64,000 nt of DNA from Vanessa cardui (GCF_905220365.1 NC_061129.1:14012803-14076802); one strand, 5' to 3'; positions 44,328-55,282 are shown, counted from the stretch's first letter. The notes: generated by a model from the letters alone, not told the origin. A program made the numbers and translations.

Positions 44328-45232
44328 GCATTAAAAGTTCACCAATGCTATAAAACCATTGTTCCGATATAATCTCAATACTCAACAAATTTTTTGGTTC
44401 AAATCATTTTACAGATACAAAGGGGGTAAGGATCAACGTGACGTCATGAATAAAAAAATAAATCCGCTCTAGACACTAACCCGAACCGACAGTGCCGATT
44501 GTTGGAAAGGTATTAGCTGACTACAGGGTAACTAAACAACAGATGAAATTAATTAAATGATGCTCGATAGTAATTTGACATTTGTTTTTGTTTATTTACA
44601 TTATTAGTACGTAATGGTTATTATGATGTGTTTCGTATTTTATACAATTGATAGTAATATAGTGCTTAGATGTAACCTGTAATTCATAGAGCAATTTGTA
44701 TGTACAAAATGTAGTAATCAATAAAATTAACCCTTCATAGCTTCTGCCTTGTTGGAGTATTTAAAAACAAGTTAATACTTTATTCGAATAAACATGAACA
44801 TTTTCCTAAAATACAATTCATATTTATAAAGTACAAAGAAATATATAATATAGGAATGATTACATTTGATATTTCAAATTTTTAATTTATTTTGAAAGCC
44901 TCTGGGTCAAAGTTACTCTGCATAAAATAGTAATCGCCATACAAAACGTTTGTTATTTTATTATGAAACAATTGTGTGGGGTAACAATGAAACCAGTAAC
45001 ACGTGACCCCTATATTTTCAAATTCGGAAAATCAACTAGTCGAAAGATGAATCTGCATGGGTCATGTTGTAGTGGTTATTTCTATTGTTGAGTTTTGATC
45101 TGCTCAACTAACGAAAAATGTTTGTGAGCATTGTTTAGTGGTGTTATTAGGGGTGCAATATGGACCCTTTGTAAAAAATATATTCTACTAGTTCTATTGT
45201 CTAAAATATGATTAGAATTGTATGTATACAGT
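44328..45232. other. AT-rich non-coding DNA
   Basis: Nothing recognised. An acceptor-donor pair only 10-11 bp apart at 44415 is taken as chance. Confidence 0.45.
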
Positions 45233-45330
45233 TAGGTAGCTTATAAAGATGCAAATCTCTAGGTCCTGGGTTCAAACCCAAAAAAGAGAAATGTTCAATA
45301 GCATCGTAGACTGTAAGTCAGTAGCGATTC
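45233..45330 (+). mobile_element. tRNA-like SINE head, degraded
   Basis: GGTAGCTTATAAAGATGCAA then CTAGGTCCTGGGTTCAAACC and CAAAAAAG. GGTTCAAACCC at 45269-45279 is a B-box with self-complementary ends as in a T-arm. The body downstream is not like SINE-M or SINE-E, so this may be a third tRNA-derived family or a tRNA pseudogene. Confidence 0.35.
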
Positions 45331-45445
45331 CACTCCCGTCCAAATATATTAAGTATTTGGTCCTGTATCTGAATTATTACCAGTCACATACAGCATATAA
45401 TGGACCCTCGGGTCATAACTATACTCTGAAAGGTACGGTACTATA

Positions 45446-45480
45446 AGGTAAGTGGTAAGGTATAAGGTAAGGTAAACGGT
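45446..45480 (+). repeat. GGTAA-type short tandem repeat
   Basis: GGTAAG, GGTAAGG, GGTAAGG, GGTAAAC units in tandem with interruptions. Several units spell a GTAAG splice-donor core. Confidence 0.65.
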
Positions 45481-45639
45481 ATTTTTTCCGAGTGATGGTG
45501 GGTCCAATGGTTTTCATTGAAGGACACATGGTTAATTGAATCACGTGGTCTACCCATTGTCTTCTATACATAATTACAGTTAAATTTATTAGTAACCATA
45601 TAAGAATTGTAATTGAAGTAAGGTAAAGAAAGTAACAAC
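45481..45639. other. non-coding DNA
   Basis: Nothing recognised. Confidence 0.4.
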
Positions 45640-45900
45640 CTCAGAATTGTAATCAACGCGTCAATCTTCCAATCATCGTCAATACTAACATTTCGCATAT
45701 AACTGGAATCCCACTAATAATTCCGTTTGGCATCGGTGTCCAACGCAGCGGGAACGCGATGTATCTTATAAAATGCGTTACTTTGACGGATTTACGGGAA
45801 TATACCGTGACGCCCTCCGGCCAAGATTAGCATATGCAATAAATGTGTGTTGGACACGCAGATATATTTGAGTTCTAAGCGCTAACATTTAACGGATTAC
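45640..45900. promoter_or_regulatory. GC-richer island with POU-like site
   Basis: CATCGGTGTCCAACGCAGCG, GTGACGCCCTCCGGCCAAGA, then ATTAGCATATGCAATAAA (45826-45843), which contains two octamer-like halves (TTAGCAT and ATGCAAT). TGTCCAACGCAG and TTGGACACGCAG are an inverted-plus-direct related pair. Candidate enhancer, motif evidence only. Confidence 0.27.
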
Positions 45901-46477
45901 GGATTCACGCTATATAGGTTATACAAAAGTTGTTTGTAAGTAGTTGATTGCTTAGATAAGTCTTCATCACGGGTAATGAACATTGTATTTGGGACTAGTG
46001 ATTGCACTCGTCTTCGGTTGTTTTCTAGGGATTGGTCGAAAGTTTTAAATAGTCTTTGTCCTACTTAAGTTTCAAACTTGTTTAGAAACAAATTTCATCA
46101 AATCATGTTCAATGGCTAGACCATAAAAATTACAGATGCAGTTACTTTTTTATTTATAATATATTGAAGATTACAGATATACTAATTAACTATTGTTGAT
46201 CTAGTGACCGTGTATAAGGGTACAACAGGTCCCGACGTGTTAGATTCTACCCCCTGTCTGTCAGATAGATGAGGTTTTTCCATCTATAACTAATCCTCAA
46301 GAATTAACTCCTGGGCCTCGGAAAATACGTAACGTCGATTGTCCAGTACTTCAACTTTTTCTCTCCATGGCTGTTTGACTGGCGCCTGACAACATGACAT
46401 TCTCCGAATACTAATAAACTGATTTATAAATTATTTTGATATCTATTGGACGAAACAATTACTAGGTACTTTCAGCC
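45901..46477. other. non-coding DNA
   Basis: 46200-46400 is modestly GC-richer (GGTCCCGACGTGTTAGATTC, ACTGGCGCCTGACAAC) without an assignable feature. Confidence 0.4.
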
Positions 46478-46744
46478 CGTCCGAGCCCGTCTGGGTAGGT
46501 ACCACCCACTCATCAGTTATTCTACCGCCAAATAACAGTAGTCAGTATTGTTGTGTTCCGGTTTGAAGGGTGAGTGAGCCAGTGTAACTACAGGCACAAG
46601 GGACATAACATCTTAGTTCCCAAGGTTAGTGGCGCAGTGACGATGTAAGGAATAGTTAATATTTCTCACAGCGTCATTGTCTATGGGTGATGGTGACCAC
46701 TTACCATCAGGTGGCCCATATGCTCGTCCGCCAACCTATACCAT
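46478..46744 (-). mobile_element. REP-D, best-preserved copy, reverse
   Basis: GCCCGTCTGGGTAGGTACCA, CCACTCATCAGTTATTCTAC, GTGTTCCGGTTTGAAGGGTG, AGTGTAACTACAGGCACAAG, GACATAACATCTTAGTTCCC, GTCTATGGGTGATGGTGACC and CATCAGGTGGCCCATATGCT, CGTCCGCCAACCTATACC. It is followed by an (AT)n run at 46745-46760. This is the best reference for REP-D here. Confidence 0.88.
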
Positions 46745-46760
46745 AAATATATATATATAT

Positions 46761-46929
46761 AAACGTTGGGTAGAAATTGAATGCTGACTGATTTTTTTAA
46801 CCACTATTCGAACTATTAGCTACTTGAAAAGTTCGTGAAGAACCTGTGCAATAGTTTTTATCGATACGACCGCAATCTAAACTAATCCTCAACAGTCTAT
46901 AGCCCAAATAATGTTTAGTCTAATGAGGT
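46761..46929. other. non-coding DNA
   Basis: Nothing recognised. Confidence 0.4.
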
Positions 46930-47240
46930 AGACTTACAGGTCAGCACTGGATATGAACAGGCCCAGTGTTAAAGGCGATGCAAACCGGCTTACAGATCGA
47001 TTTGTTTTCTATGACGTGACTGATGTCAAGTTAGAATACGCAGCTACTAAGCGATCATTCATTCAACATTCATTAAAGCCTCTTCAGCTGTGAGATGTAA
47101 ACAGATCAACTTGTACTCTGAATAGTTGAACCGGCTCAGATGAGTTACACATTCTGCTCACTGCAGATCTAAGAAGTTATTACGACACAACAATTGGGAT
47201 ATAACATCAATCTCACCACACAGGTATTGGATTAGAATTT
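46930..47240. promoter_or_regulatory. GC-richer island, candidate enhancer
   Basis: GGTCAGCACTGGATATGAAC, TTCTATGACGTGACTGATGT, GCGATCATTCATTCAACATT and TGAACCGGCTCAGATGAG with CTCACTGCAGATC. Non-repetitive. ACCGGCTTACAGATC and ACCGGCTCAGATGAG are similar, about 140 bp apart. Confidence 0.22.
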
Positions 47241-47344
47241 ACGTACATATTCATGGTCATTGTCAAGTACTTGCTTGACCTGATCAGCTCTATCAAAGCT
47301 CTCTGAATACCGCTTTATATTTTACAATAATGCTAAAAGACGAG

Positions 47345-47480
47345 TTTAACCGAAGATTGCCGATTCGAATCGGCGTAGGTACTTAATATTCACGTGTCAA
47401 ACTTACATGGTTTAGATTAAATTGTGTCACGTGTATTAATGCGCATTGGAACAGCGTGATGGAATACGCTCCAAAATTCT
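47345..47480 (+). mobile_element. SINE-M degenerate copy
   Basis: TTAACCGAAGATTGCCGATT then CGAATCGGCGTAGGTACTTA resembles the B-box region, and TTAATGCGCATTGGAACAGC with GTGATGGAATACGCTCCAAA matches the later body. The middle is deleted. Confidence 0.55.
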
Positions 47481-48267
47481 TGACACTTTACATTCAAAAT
47501 TTTATCATCCAAAGGCTGGAAAAGAAACTTATTGTGTCAAATGTGAAATTTAAGTGTGTGTGTGTAACGAAATAAATGTACAAAATATATAGTATAATAT
47601 CGACAGTATTCGTTTGTAATTTCGAATTTATAACATAAAACTACACTGAAATACTTTTATTCGCTAACAATGATCGAACAAAAATGCAATACCGTGCCTT
47701 GTCGAAATAAATCTAACGAAAAATACTAAGTTTCAACTTTTATGACCCTCTGCTTTACGCTCATGAGTGCTTTATAATAAAATGCCAACGGAAAATGTAC
47801 TCTATAGCAGCCTTATTAAAACCTAAAATAGATCGATTTAGAACACATTTAGCGCTTACGATTTAAAGTTTTAATTTATTCGCAATTAATCACAGTAATG
47901 AGATAGCGAATTCGCTAAACATTTACATAAAATCTTAATACAAAAAAACCTAAATATATTTCTGTTCTCACTGTGGTATATCAAATTATTTAATTGCTGT
48001 AGTGAACCCGCCACTAAAAACGATAAAAAATAAGCATGGTTATTTTTATTCGAGAATATAGAATGTATCCAAAATATTAGTATTTATTTTCAAAGATACT
48101 AGGTGTAACATGCGTTCTACCTAAATTACAGTATAAATGTATCATTTTTATTCATTAGCTTCTATTTTAAGTTTAATTATATCTTCATAATAATCTCTTA
48201 GCGCTGCAAGTTGTGTAAGGATTTATATTTTAAAAAAACATATATGTTCTATTTCATTTTGAAAAAA
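47481..48267. other. AT-rich non-coding DNA
   Basis: A (GT)n run at 47553-47563 is the only simple structure. Confidence 0.5.
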
Positions 48268-48405
48268 GTAAACACATCTGGTGAACAGTAAATAGAATTT
48301 TTTGATATTTATAGACAATGGTGCTCTAAGAAATATTACATCATCCTTCCATCCTTACATCGCCAATGCGCCACCAGCCTTAGGTACTAAGATGTTGTTG
48401 AGTGT
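48268..48405 (+). mobile_element. REP-D left half, interrupted by ELE-H
   Basis: CATCTGGTGAACAGTAAATA, GACAATGGTGCTCTAAGAAA, CATCGCCAATGCGCCACCAG and GCCTTAGGTACTAAGATGTT. It stops where the family continues ATGTCCCTTGTGCCTG. The missing right half resumes at 50130. Confidence 0.75.
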
Positions 48406-48465
48406 TTTTACTACCTAGTGCGTCTTTTCAACCGACTTCCAAAAGGAGGAGGTTATCAATTCGTC

Positions 48466-48512
<47 letters not shown>

Positions 48513-48951
48513 TCATAACTTTTCACTGGGTGGACCGATTTTGATAATTTTTTTTTGTTTGAAAGGTAGTGCTTCCCGTGGGGTCCCATTTTTTTTATTT
48601 TTTTTTCCGATGATGGTATCCATGTGAAAACGACATAAGTCTTAAATTTGCATTATGTATATGCGCGACAAATAGGTGAATAACTCAAAATCACGTTAAC
48701 CAATTTTGATTTATTTTTATTATAAAGGATATACTTTAAGGGTAGTTTGGTGAAAGTTTGGTAAGGTTCTGAGCACAGGATCCATGACAAATTAAGGGAA
48801 CGGGAGGGAACGGAACAATTCTGAGGAGCACGTTAGCAATACTCGGTCGAATCTTTTATTTATGGGTTACTTGGATATTTGAATCACCTTCTGGAACGTG
48901 GTTATGTTCATGTAATTGTCATAATCGAATATTATAATCAACTAGCGACCC

Positions 48952-49190
48952 GCCCCGACTTCTCACGGGTGCAATACTGATACTAAATATACTAAAGAAT
49001 TTGTTTATTTACGACATCACATTGCAAACTTCTAAAATTGTCAGTGTTTCTTTACTATATTGTTCATTTATTATATACAGAAACCTTCCCCTTGAATTAC
49101 ACTTTCTATTAAAAAAAACTACATCAAAATCCGTTGCGTAGTTTTAAAGATATAGAGACAGAGAAAGCGACTTTGTTTTATACTATGTAT
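48952..49190 (+). mobile_element. REP-B unit nested in ELE-H
   Basis: CTAGCGACCCGCCCCGACTT, TGCAATACTGATACTAAATA, CTTCTAAAATTGTCAGTG, ATCAAAATCCGTTGCGTAGT and ACTTTGTTTTATACTATGTA. The second ELE-H copy carries REP-B at the same place (55723-55966), so it was part of ELE-H before the copies separated. Confidence 0.85.
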
Positions 49191-49532
49191 TTACGGAACT
49201 CCTAAACGGCTTACAGTTAGGGTGCGATTTGGGGCAGAATTTCTTACTATCTTTAATCAAATTTGTGATGTGATGTCATATGATGTACGAAATATAGTTG
49301 GTCTTTTTCAAAGTTTTTTTGCTGAGTTCGATTACAGCTCTTTCGAGGGATCCTTGTAGTTTATGCCGCGTGACGTATTAAATCCGCATTTTCGAAAGTC
49401 TATTTTTGCTTTATTCGCAAAATTCCTTTGAAATTGTCCTCGAAGTAGTTTCTGACTCATATAAACGGAACGCTTAATCTATCCATATAAAAAAAATTAG
49501 TTAGTCAACATCAGCTTCACTTAAAATCAAAA

Positions 49533-50129
49533 AATAAATAAAATTTTAACAAAAAGAAAAACCGACTTCAAACAAAACACTATTTTAAAACAAATGAATA
49601 TGCACGAAAAAGTAATAAAAATAATTGCGTATTCAACATATTTTTAGAGTCTTCCTAAGTTAAATGAAATGAAAAATATTAGACTACTTAAAAGTCGATT
49701 AACGATTATATCATGTAGTTATAATTATTGTTATATTTGGAGTCGGTGTCAGCCAATAAAACCCTACAGTATATATATCAAAAAAACAATACTAGAATAC
49801 TTTAACAAATATGTTTTTTACAAATTACCTTTTACACAATAATATACTGGATCAATCAAGGGGCTCGTATCGCTTCTTTCTTTTGATTGTTGGGGCAAGG
49901 GCACCGTGGCTGACACCGGCTCCAAATATACCAATAACTATAACTACATGATATAATCGTTAATCGACTTTTAAGTAGTCTAATATTTTTCATTTCATTT
50001 AACTTAGGAAGACTCTAAAAATATGTTGAATACGCAATTATTTTTATTACTTTTTCGTGCATATTCATTTGTTTTAAAATAGTGTTTTGTTTGAAGTCGG
50101 TTTTTCTTTTTGTTAAAATTTTATTTATT
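49533..50129. repeat. 223-bp inverted repeat with 151-bp loop
   Basis: The left arm 49533-49755 and the right arm 49907-50129 are reverse complements. By eye I count three mismatches, all within about 40 bp of the loop. The loop (49756-49906) includes GGGGCAAGGGCACCG and is unique in the window. A transcript through it would fold into a very stable double-stranded RNA. Confidence 0.9.
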
Positions 50130-50256
50130 ACATTGGCTCACTCAACCTTCAAATCGGAAACCCAACAATACTGCGTATTGTTGATTGCTAGTAGAATGTC
50201 TGATGGATGAGTGGTACCCAGACGGGCTTGCACAAAGTCCTACCATCAAGTAAATA
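50130..50256 (+). mobile_element. REP-D right half, interrupted by ELE-H
   Basis: ACATTGGCTCACTCAACCTT, GGAAACCCAACAATACTGCG, AGAATGTCTGATGGATGAGT, GGTACCCAGACGGGCTTGCA and CAAAGTCCTACCATCAAGTA. It completes the REP-D copy begun at 48268. Confidence 0.8.
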
Positions 50257-50342
50257 AAAATAAAAAAAATCAATATATTGATGATAATACAAAGTCATTA
50301 CTACAATGTAGCCTATATTACTAATGATTTGTTTAAGGGATA

Positions 50343-50530
50343 TACTATAAATGCTAAAGTAAGTCTATGTTACCTCTTCGTGCTAAGACCTCTGAACTAA
50401 TTTAGATGAAACTTGGTATGGAGATAGTTTGAGTTCCACGTAAACTTTTTTAAATCGCCCTTTAAATGTATAAATGCGAGTAACGCTTTGTAATAGATAA
50501 AGTTTTATAAATGTGGATAAAGCCACAGGT
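50343..50530 (+). mobile_element. REP-I-like remnant
   Basis: ATACTATAAATGCTAAAGTA, CTCTTCGTGCTAAGACCTCT, GATGAAACTTGGTATGGAGA and TAGTTTGAGTTCC. This phrase order is common in lepidopteran LINE-tail or Helitron-like repeats. Confidence 0.55.
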
Positions 50531-50729
50531 TCAGCTTTTAATAACATAGTTCACTCATACAATAGCGTTTCTGCGTACTACATATAAGTAGGTATATATA
50601 AGCTTGTTGACTCTTAACATAAACGCAAGAACTCACAACAACGAAAACTAAATCACAATCATACATCACATGTTTACATTTAAAATATAGTTCAGTAAAT
50701 CACACAAACGCCATCAAAATGATTCTTTG
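50531..50729. other. AT-rich non-coding DNA
   Basis: Nothing recognised. Confidence 0.4.
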
Positions 50730-51080
50730 TTTTCCACAATACGACCAGATCTCATTGCTTTGTGGTCGAAACCCTTTCAAAACCATCTCTTTTGACAAAC
50801 GCGAATGCATTTCGAACTATCGACCCCATTCGAATTTAAACCTTAAAACAATATGTATAACGTCTCTTAATATTTCGTGACTTGTGGGAGTATTATGGTG
50901 AAATTATATCGAGTGAGTCAAATGAAGTCATACGTCAAGTCGGGCTGTTTCATAGGACGAGTCGTGGGTTATTTTACGAGACGATATTTCAATATGCTTA
51001 CGAGAGCCGTAGCGTTGTCCATTTGTTTCGACATCACAATGGACCCCTTTTAAAAAAGTTCGGCTCTAATTAGTTTGCCA
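50730..51080. promoter_or_regulatory. GC-richer island, candidate enhancer
   Basis: ACAATACGACCAGATCTCAT, GTGGTCGAAACCCTTTC, ACGTCAAGTCGGGCTG, GCCGTAGCGTTGTCCATTTG and CTCTAATTAGTTTGCC (homeodomain-type TAATTA at about 51067). A 63-codon + frame (50882-51073) spans part of it, with an acceptable residue mix but no splice or start context. Candidate enhancer, alternatively an unrecognised exon. Confidence 0.25.
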
Positions 51081-52084
51081 ACGAAACTAAAAAAACACGC
51101 GAAATTGTTTCTTGTTTTTTGTATTCCGAATGCTCTTAGGAAAAGTCGTGCGATTTTTTTTTACATTTGTAACATTCTGACATTATAATTCGAGAAATGT
51201 TAATTAAAGAGATAAATATATTCATTTAAATAAATATAACGCTTAGCATTAATAACTATATTATAATCTCTTACAAAATTGTACAAAACAAAATACAAAA
51301 ATATATAGCTCAAATTTTCAAAATGTATACGACAGTGACGTCACAGATGGTGACGGCAAGGAACGATCTTTGTAGATAAAGAAAATTAGTAGACTTAACC
51401 ACATAAAAATCTTACTAAATAAATTCTTATTACCTACAATTCGACATGTGTTCAGAAGGTTTATCAAATTATCGTTACACCCAAACTTTCGTATAATTTC
51501 CAAAGAAAATAAAATAATTAGTATGGATGAAAAATATGATTATGAGTTTACAGAATTACAGTTTTAGTAACAATTATATTGTGACAAATATTCAATTTAA
51601 AAACAAATAGTATTCAAATTTACAAAATTGAGCAAACATACAATTCAAAGATTATTGCCAAGTATGTGTTGCGTAGACTTGATGCAAGGGAAAACTATGT
51701 AAATGCAACAAACCACAAACTTACAAATGCGGTGTAAGAGATAAAACAACGTTCAAATAACCAATTTCATTTAATACGAGGCAATATGTAACATTGCTTA
51801 TGTAATTCAAAACTATGCACCTTGTTTCTCTATTACAAAACATAACGACTGGATTTGTCCTAACTTGTTTAAGTACGTACAATTCCATCATCAATTTTGT
51901 TAGGGTCAACTATCAGTATTTTTGGTGTTTCGCTGACCGATTGATGCCCATGACGTCCAATGATTATACACTAATACCTTTATTCCCTCATTTAAACAAT
52001 ACTTTCAGATGATTTCGTTTCGTAGTCAGATCTGTAAGTCTTAACTTGATGGACTGTTTAAGAAAAAAAAAAAAATGATCCCGC
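51081..52084. other. AT-rich non-coding DNA
   Basis: Two overlapping short frames near 51721-52012 on opposite strands, neither protein-like. Nothing else. Confidence 0.45.
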
Positions 52085-52175
52085 TGATTTTCATTTTCCG
52101 GTTCTTCTCAGGTCTGAGGTGTTAAATTCCGAAACGGTGGTAGATTTTTGACTGTCAATATGAAAGTGTTATCAC
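52085..52175 (+). mobile_element. REP-F fragment
   Basis: TTTTCCGGTTCTTCTCAGGT then TCCGAAACGGTGGTAG match the REP-F middle (TTGGCGGTTCGTCTC, TTCCGAACCGGTGGTAG). Confidence 0.55.
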
Positions 52176-52795
52176 TTCTATTTTTGACTTTGACTGTGGT
52201 AAATGGTAATATTATTTTCTTGACTGAGTTTTAGCTTCACTATAAACGGACGGAACGAACAGGCTTACCTAATTGCAAGACTACCAGCGCCCATGGACAT
52301 CTGCTACACCGAATGGCTTGCAGGTGTAAGTCTAGTAGTCTCTAGTATTATTTTTGTACCGTTATCATAAAAATAGTTTAATAATTACATTTCCAGGTAT
52401 ACCATTATTATAAGCGATATAAATAATTTTTGTTCACGTTTATTTCTAAACTATTTTTCGCACAACAAATTATAAAGTATTCCATATTTTATAGCTATAA
52501 AAAGGCCATTGTAAAACTTCGAAGGAGTATAACAAATAGGTCTTAAATCAGACGTCTAATCCTTGCACAGTCCGCCTACCCGCATGTTTATGTATTATTT
52601 CTGCCACTTAGCGAAATTGGTGTATAAGACAAAAATGTCGTGAGCCAATGGAACAATAAAAACTATAATATATGGACGTCGTCTTGTGGTAAGTTACTGC
52701 CGAATGAACATTAAATTTTTTGAGTTTACAATTTTTGTATCGGACTAAAGATTAATCAGAGTCATGCTGAGGAGAATCTTAGATATTAACAAGCG
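52176..52795. other. non-coding DNA
   Basis: Slightly GC-richer around 52240-52330 (AAGACTACCAGCGCCCATGG). Nothing assignable. Confidence 0.4.
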
Positions 52796-53056
52796 ACCTA
52801 ACTCGCCCTGGCTTCGCACGTATGCATTGCTGATACTAAATATACTAAAGTTTTTTTTTTATCTACCACATCACATTAGATACTTCTAAAATTATCAGTA
52901 TTTCTTTACTATATCGTCCATATATATACAAAAACGTTGAATAGTTCTATATATTAAAGAAAGGCGCATCAAAATCCGTTGTGTAATAAAATTTTAAAGA
53001 TCTAAGCATAGATAAGGACAAACAACAGTAAGCGACTATGTTTATACTTTGTAATG
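52796..53056 (+). mobile_element. REP-B copy
   Basis: CGACCTAACTCGCCCTGGCT then TCGCACGTATGCATTGCTGA, CATCACATTAGATACTTCTA, GCGCATCAAAATCCGTTGTG and GCGACTATGTTTATACTTTG. More diverged than the ELE-H-borne copies. Confidence 0.8.
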
Positions 53057-53504
53057 AAAATTAGATATGTTCTCATTTTGAAGAGGTTGCAGCCTACTTA
53101 TATAATAAAAAAACATTCGTATATTTACTTAAATAAAAAAATAATAGAACCCTATGAAAACCAAAACTTATTTTATACAAGAACTTTTCTTTTCATAGGA
53201 CTGTCAATTAAACATGAAATTTACCAATTGCGTGATAATGTTTATTCATAATGCGTTAAGTTTTCATATAAATTTATTTAACTATAGTTTTATTATACGC
53301 TAAAACGGGCCTTTCAAATCGTACTAAGAAGAACAGTTAATGCCAGCGTAAATCTAAAACCCATTGTACGGCGACGAGTCGCGGACGGTCTGAGAAATAA
53401 GCTTAGCCAACATTATTGCGTCGCATTTTATATATCTAATATTACTTGAAGCAATATTGATATTTACAATAGTTTTAATGATTAAAGAAGTTATACTATA
53501 GTAG
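53057..53504. other. AT-rich non-coding DNA
   Basis: A short + frame (53054-53251) is Lys/Ile/Tyr-rich and not gene-like. 53360-53400 (GTACGGCGACGAGTCGCGGA) is a small GC-rich patch. Confidence 0.45.
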
Positions 53505-53665
53505 TAGGCGGCCGCGGCTTCGTTCGCTTTTTATGGTGTTGATTGTCATGTGTCAGACAAAAAAGTAGCTCCTTTCTTGAAGTTTCATCAAATTTGGTTC
53601 AGCAGGTTGATCGTGACAGAACGACAGAGTAACATTCACAGTTATAATATTAATATTGTTATAAG
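53505..53665 (+). mobile_element. REP-C, LINE-tail-like repeat
   Basis: AGGCGGCCGCGGCTTCGTTC, CAGACAAAAAAGTAGCTCCT, TTGAAGTTTCATCAAATTTG, GGTTCAGCAGGTTGATCGTG and CGACAGAGTAACATTCACAG, ending TATAATATTAATAT. A related copy is at 56545. Confidence 0.75.
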
Positions 53666-54424
53666 ATATTATAACAGTTAGTCAAACGTATCCCATCGTT
53701 ATTTTTGTATGTGAAAGTATACTTATAAGCTTAATCAGCATTAATCCAGGTGCCAATTCAATTTAAGTTTAATATTCTAGTTACCTCCAGCTTCACCCGT
53801 GTTTGTAGAGGCTAGCAATTCATGGTTAGCATAACCGAGTTGTATGTATTTAGTCTGTGCTTACAATTAAACTCATGGCTCGACAGTGACATACATGTAA
53901 GGTGACTTTTATATTTTATCTTTGACCAACTAACTCTGTCTGACTTTATTTATTGGAGAGTCTGGATTACAATCAAAAAATCTATAATAGAGATGATCTG
54001 TTAGTGAACTAACTAGTTGAATACCTAGACTAGATGAGGAATTCAAAATCAAACAAAGAATAATATCGAGGAGCACACAGTAAAGATCAATTCTGCGTCA
54101 ATCAAGAATTCCTCGTCGTTGAGTTCAATGCCAATTGTTTGTTATCAATTTGCAATCCTCAAAGTTAGATCAAACCTGGCAATCAATACAAATTATCTAC
54201 ATACAATAAATCAATATATACGTAAGATATAACGAAGGCAAACAAAGAATTCTTTCCAACACATGTGAGTACAAATTTTCTAATTTCCTGGCTGGTACTG
54301 AAAAAAATATTGGAATCCCCTTTCTAACTTTTATACAATGGGACCTGAAGATTCCACAAAAATTTCGGATTCTGCAATCATTACAGTACCTCTAAACAAA
54401 AAAGGTTTTTTTTTTTAAATTGTA
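53666..54424. other. AT-rich non-coding DNA
   Basis: Nothing recognised. GAGGAATTCAAAATC (54035) and AAGAATTCCTCGTCG (54107) share an inverted GAGGAATTC/GAATTCCTC pair about 75 bp apart. Confidence 0.45.
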
Positions 54425-54650
54425 ATAGGTACGTTAACGGTCTAATGAGTCACCTGATGGTTAGTGGTCAACACGCTAATGGACATTGACATACACGACA
54501 CATACACATACAAATCTATAGCTAAGATGTTATGACCCCTTTGCCTGTAATTTAAACCGGAACACTACAATATCCAAGTATGGCCTTAGAATCCCTGATG
54601 AGTGAATTGTACTTATCAAGACAGACTTACACAAATCCTCACCAAGAAAA
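54425..54650 (+). mobile_element. REP-D, diverged
   Basis: AATGAGTCACCTGATGGTTA, GTGGTCAACACGC, TAGCTAAGATGTTATGACCC, TTTGCCTGTAATTTAAACCG and AGACAGACTTACACAAATCC in REP-D order with rearranged middle. Confidence 0.65.
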
Positions 54651-54729
54651 AAGAACTACTTTCAAAAATTTTACTACGTATTTTAAATCTTGTTAAACTA
54701 CGTAACATAGTGCGCCTACATCACACGAA

Positions 54730-55030
54730 TTCTTGCTTTAATTCTTGCGGTCAGCTGGTGAGAGTTACGCTTCGTTAGTGTCTTCGACGTTTAATTTAGG
54801 TATCCATTGTCTTATTATAGTAGAGAAGTGTAGAATTGATCGGCAACACCAAACAAAGCACGTTCTAACACGCCCAAAGGCTATCCACCAACATCGTTGC
54901 CTTAGACCATTGACAGGCTGTTCGTATAACTTAGGAACACTATTATAAATTTCGTCTTTAAGTGCCTCACGGCTATCCGTTGGACTGCGAAATAATTTAG
55001 CAACATTATTGCTCAAAGCCATTCCTAAAT
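54730..55030. promoter_or_regulatory. GC-richer island, regulatory candidate or cryptic exon
   Basis: Non-repetitive. GCGGTCAGCTGGTGAGAGTT, ATTGATCGGCAACACCAAAC, CACGCCCAAAGGCTATCCAC and TCACGGCTATCCGTTGGACT. AAAGGCTATCCACC and ACGGCTATCCGTTGG are related. An 85-codon minus frame (54765-55022, begins MALSNNVAKLFRSPTD) has a more balanced residue mix than most in the window, but I see no domain and no splice context. Confidence 0.22.
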
Positions 55031-55194
55031 AATACTTGACTTTTGAAATATATATGCAAGCTTTCTATTCTTTATATTCCTTTCAAAATTAAACAGAAAT
55101 ACAAATAATACCGGCGGCGAGTGGTGGCAAGAATAACGACACTAATATATTTATTTGAGTTTATACAAAAATCTATTTTGTACAAATTTTGCTA
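55031..55194. other. AT-rich non-coding DNA
   Basis: Nothing recognised. Confidence 0.4.
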
Positions 55195-55236
55195 CTTTTC
55201 AACCGACTTCCAAAAGGAGGAGGTTATCAATTCGTC

Positions 55237-55282
<46 letters not shown>

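Larger units (their letters stand above)
48424..50129 (+). mobile_element. ELE-H composite element with terminal long hairpin
   Basis: Starts CTTTTCAACCGACTTCC, then GGAGGAGGTTATCAATTCGT and a 40-base poly-T (48470-48509). It continues with unique sequence (CACTGGGTGGACCGATTTTG, GATGGTATCCATGTGAAAAC), a REP-B unit at 48952-49190, more unique sequence, and ends in a 597-bp hairpin. AACCGACTTC at 48430-48439 has its complement GAAGTCGGTT at 50093-50102, so the outer parts form inverted ends as in a DNA transposon. No transposase frame is present. The element splits a REP-D copy. Confidence 0.8.

Noticed and set aside
44415..44425. 10-11 bp micro-exon between ACAG and GGTAAG
   Set aside because: Too short, and it shows that chance acceptor-donor pairs occur in this window.
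48418..48627. Poly-Phe open frames at 48418 and 55155
   Set aside because: Caused by the poly-T run of ELE-H.
54765..55022. 85-codon minus-strand open frame beginning MALSNNVAKLFR
   Set aside because: Balanced residue mix made it tempting, but there is no recognisable family, no adjacent exon and no promoter evidence.
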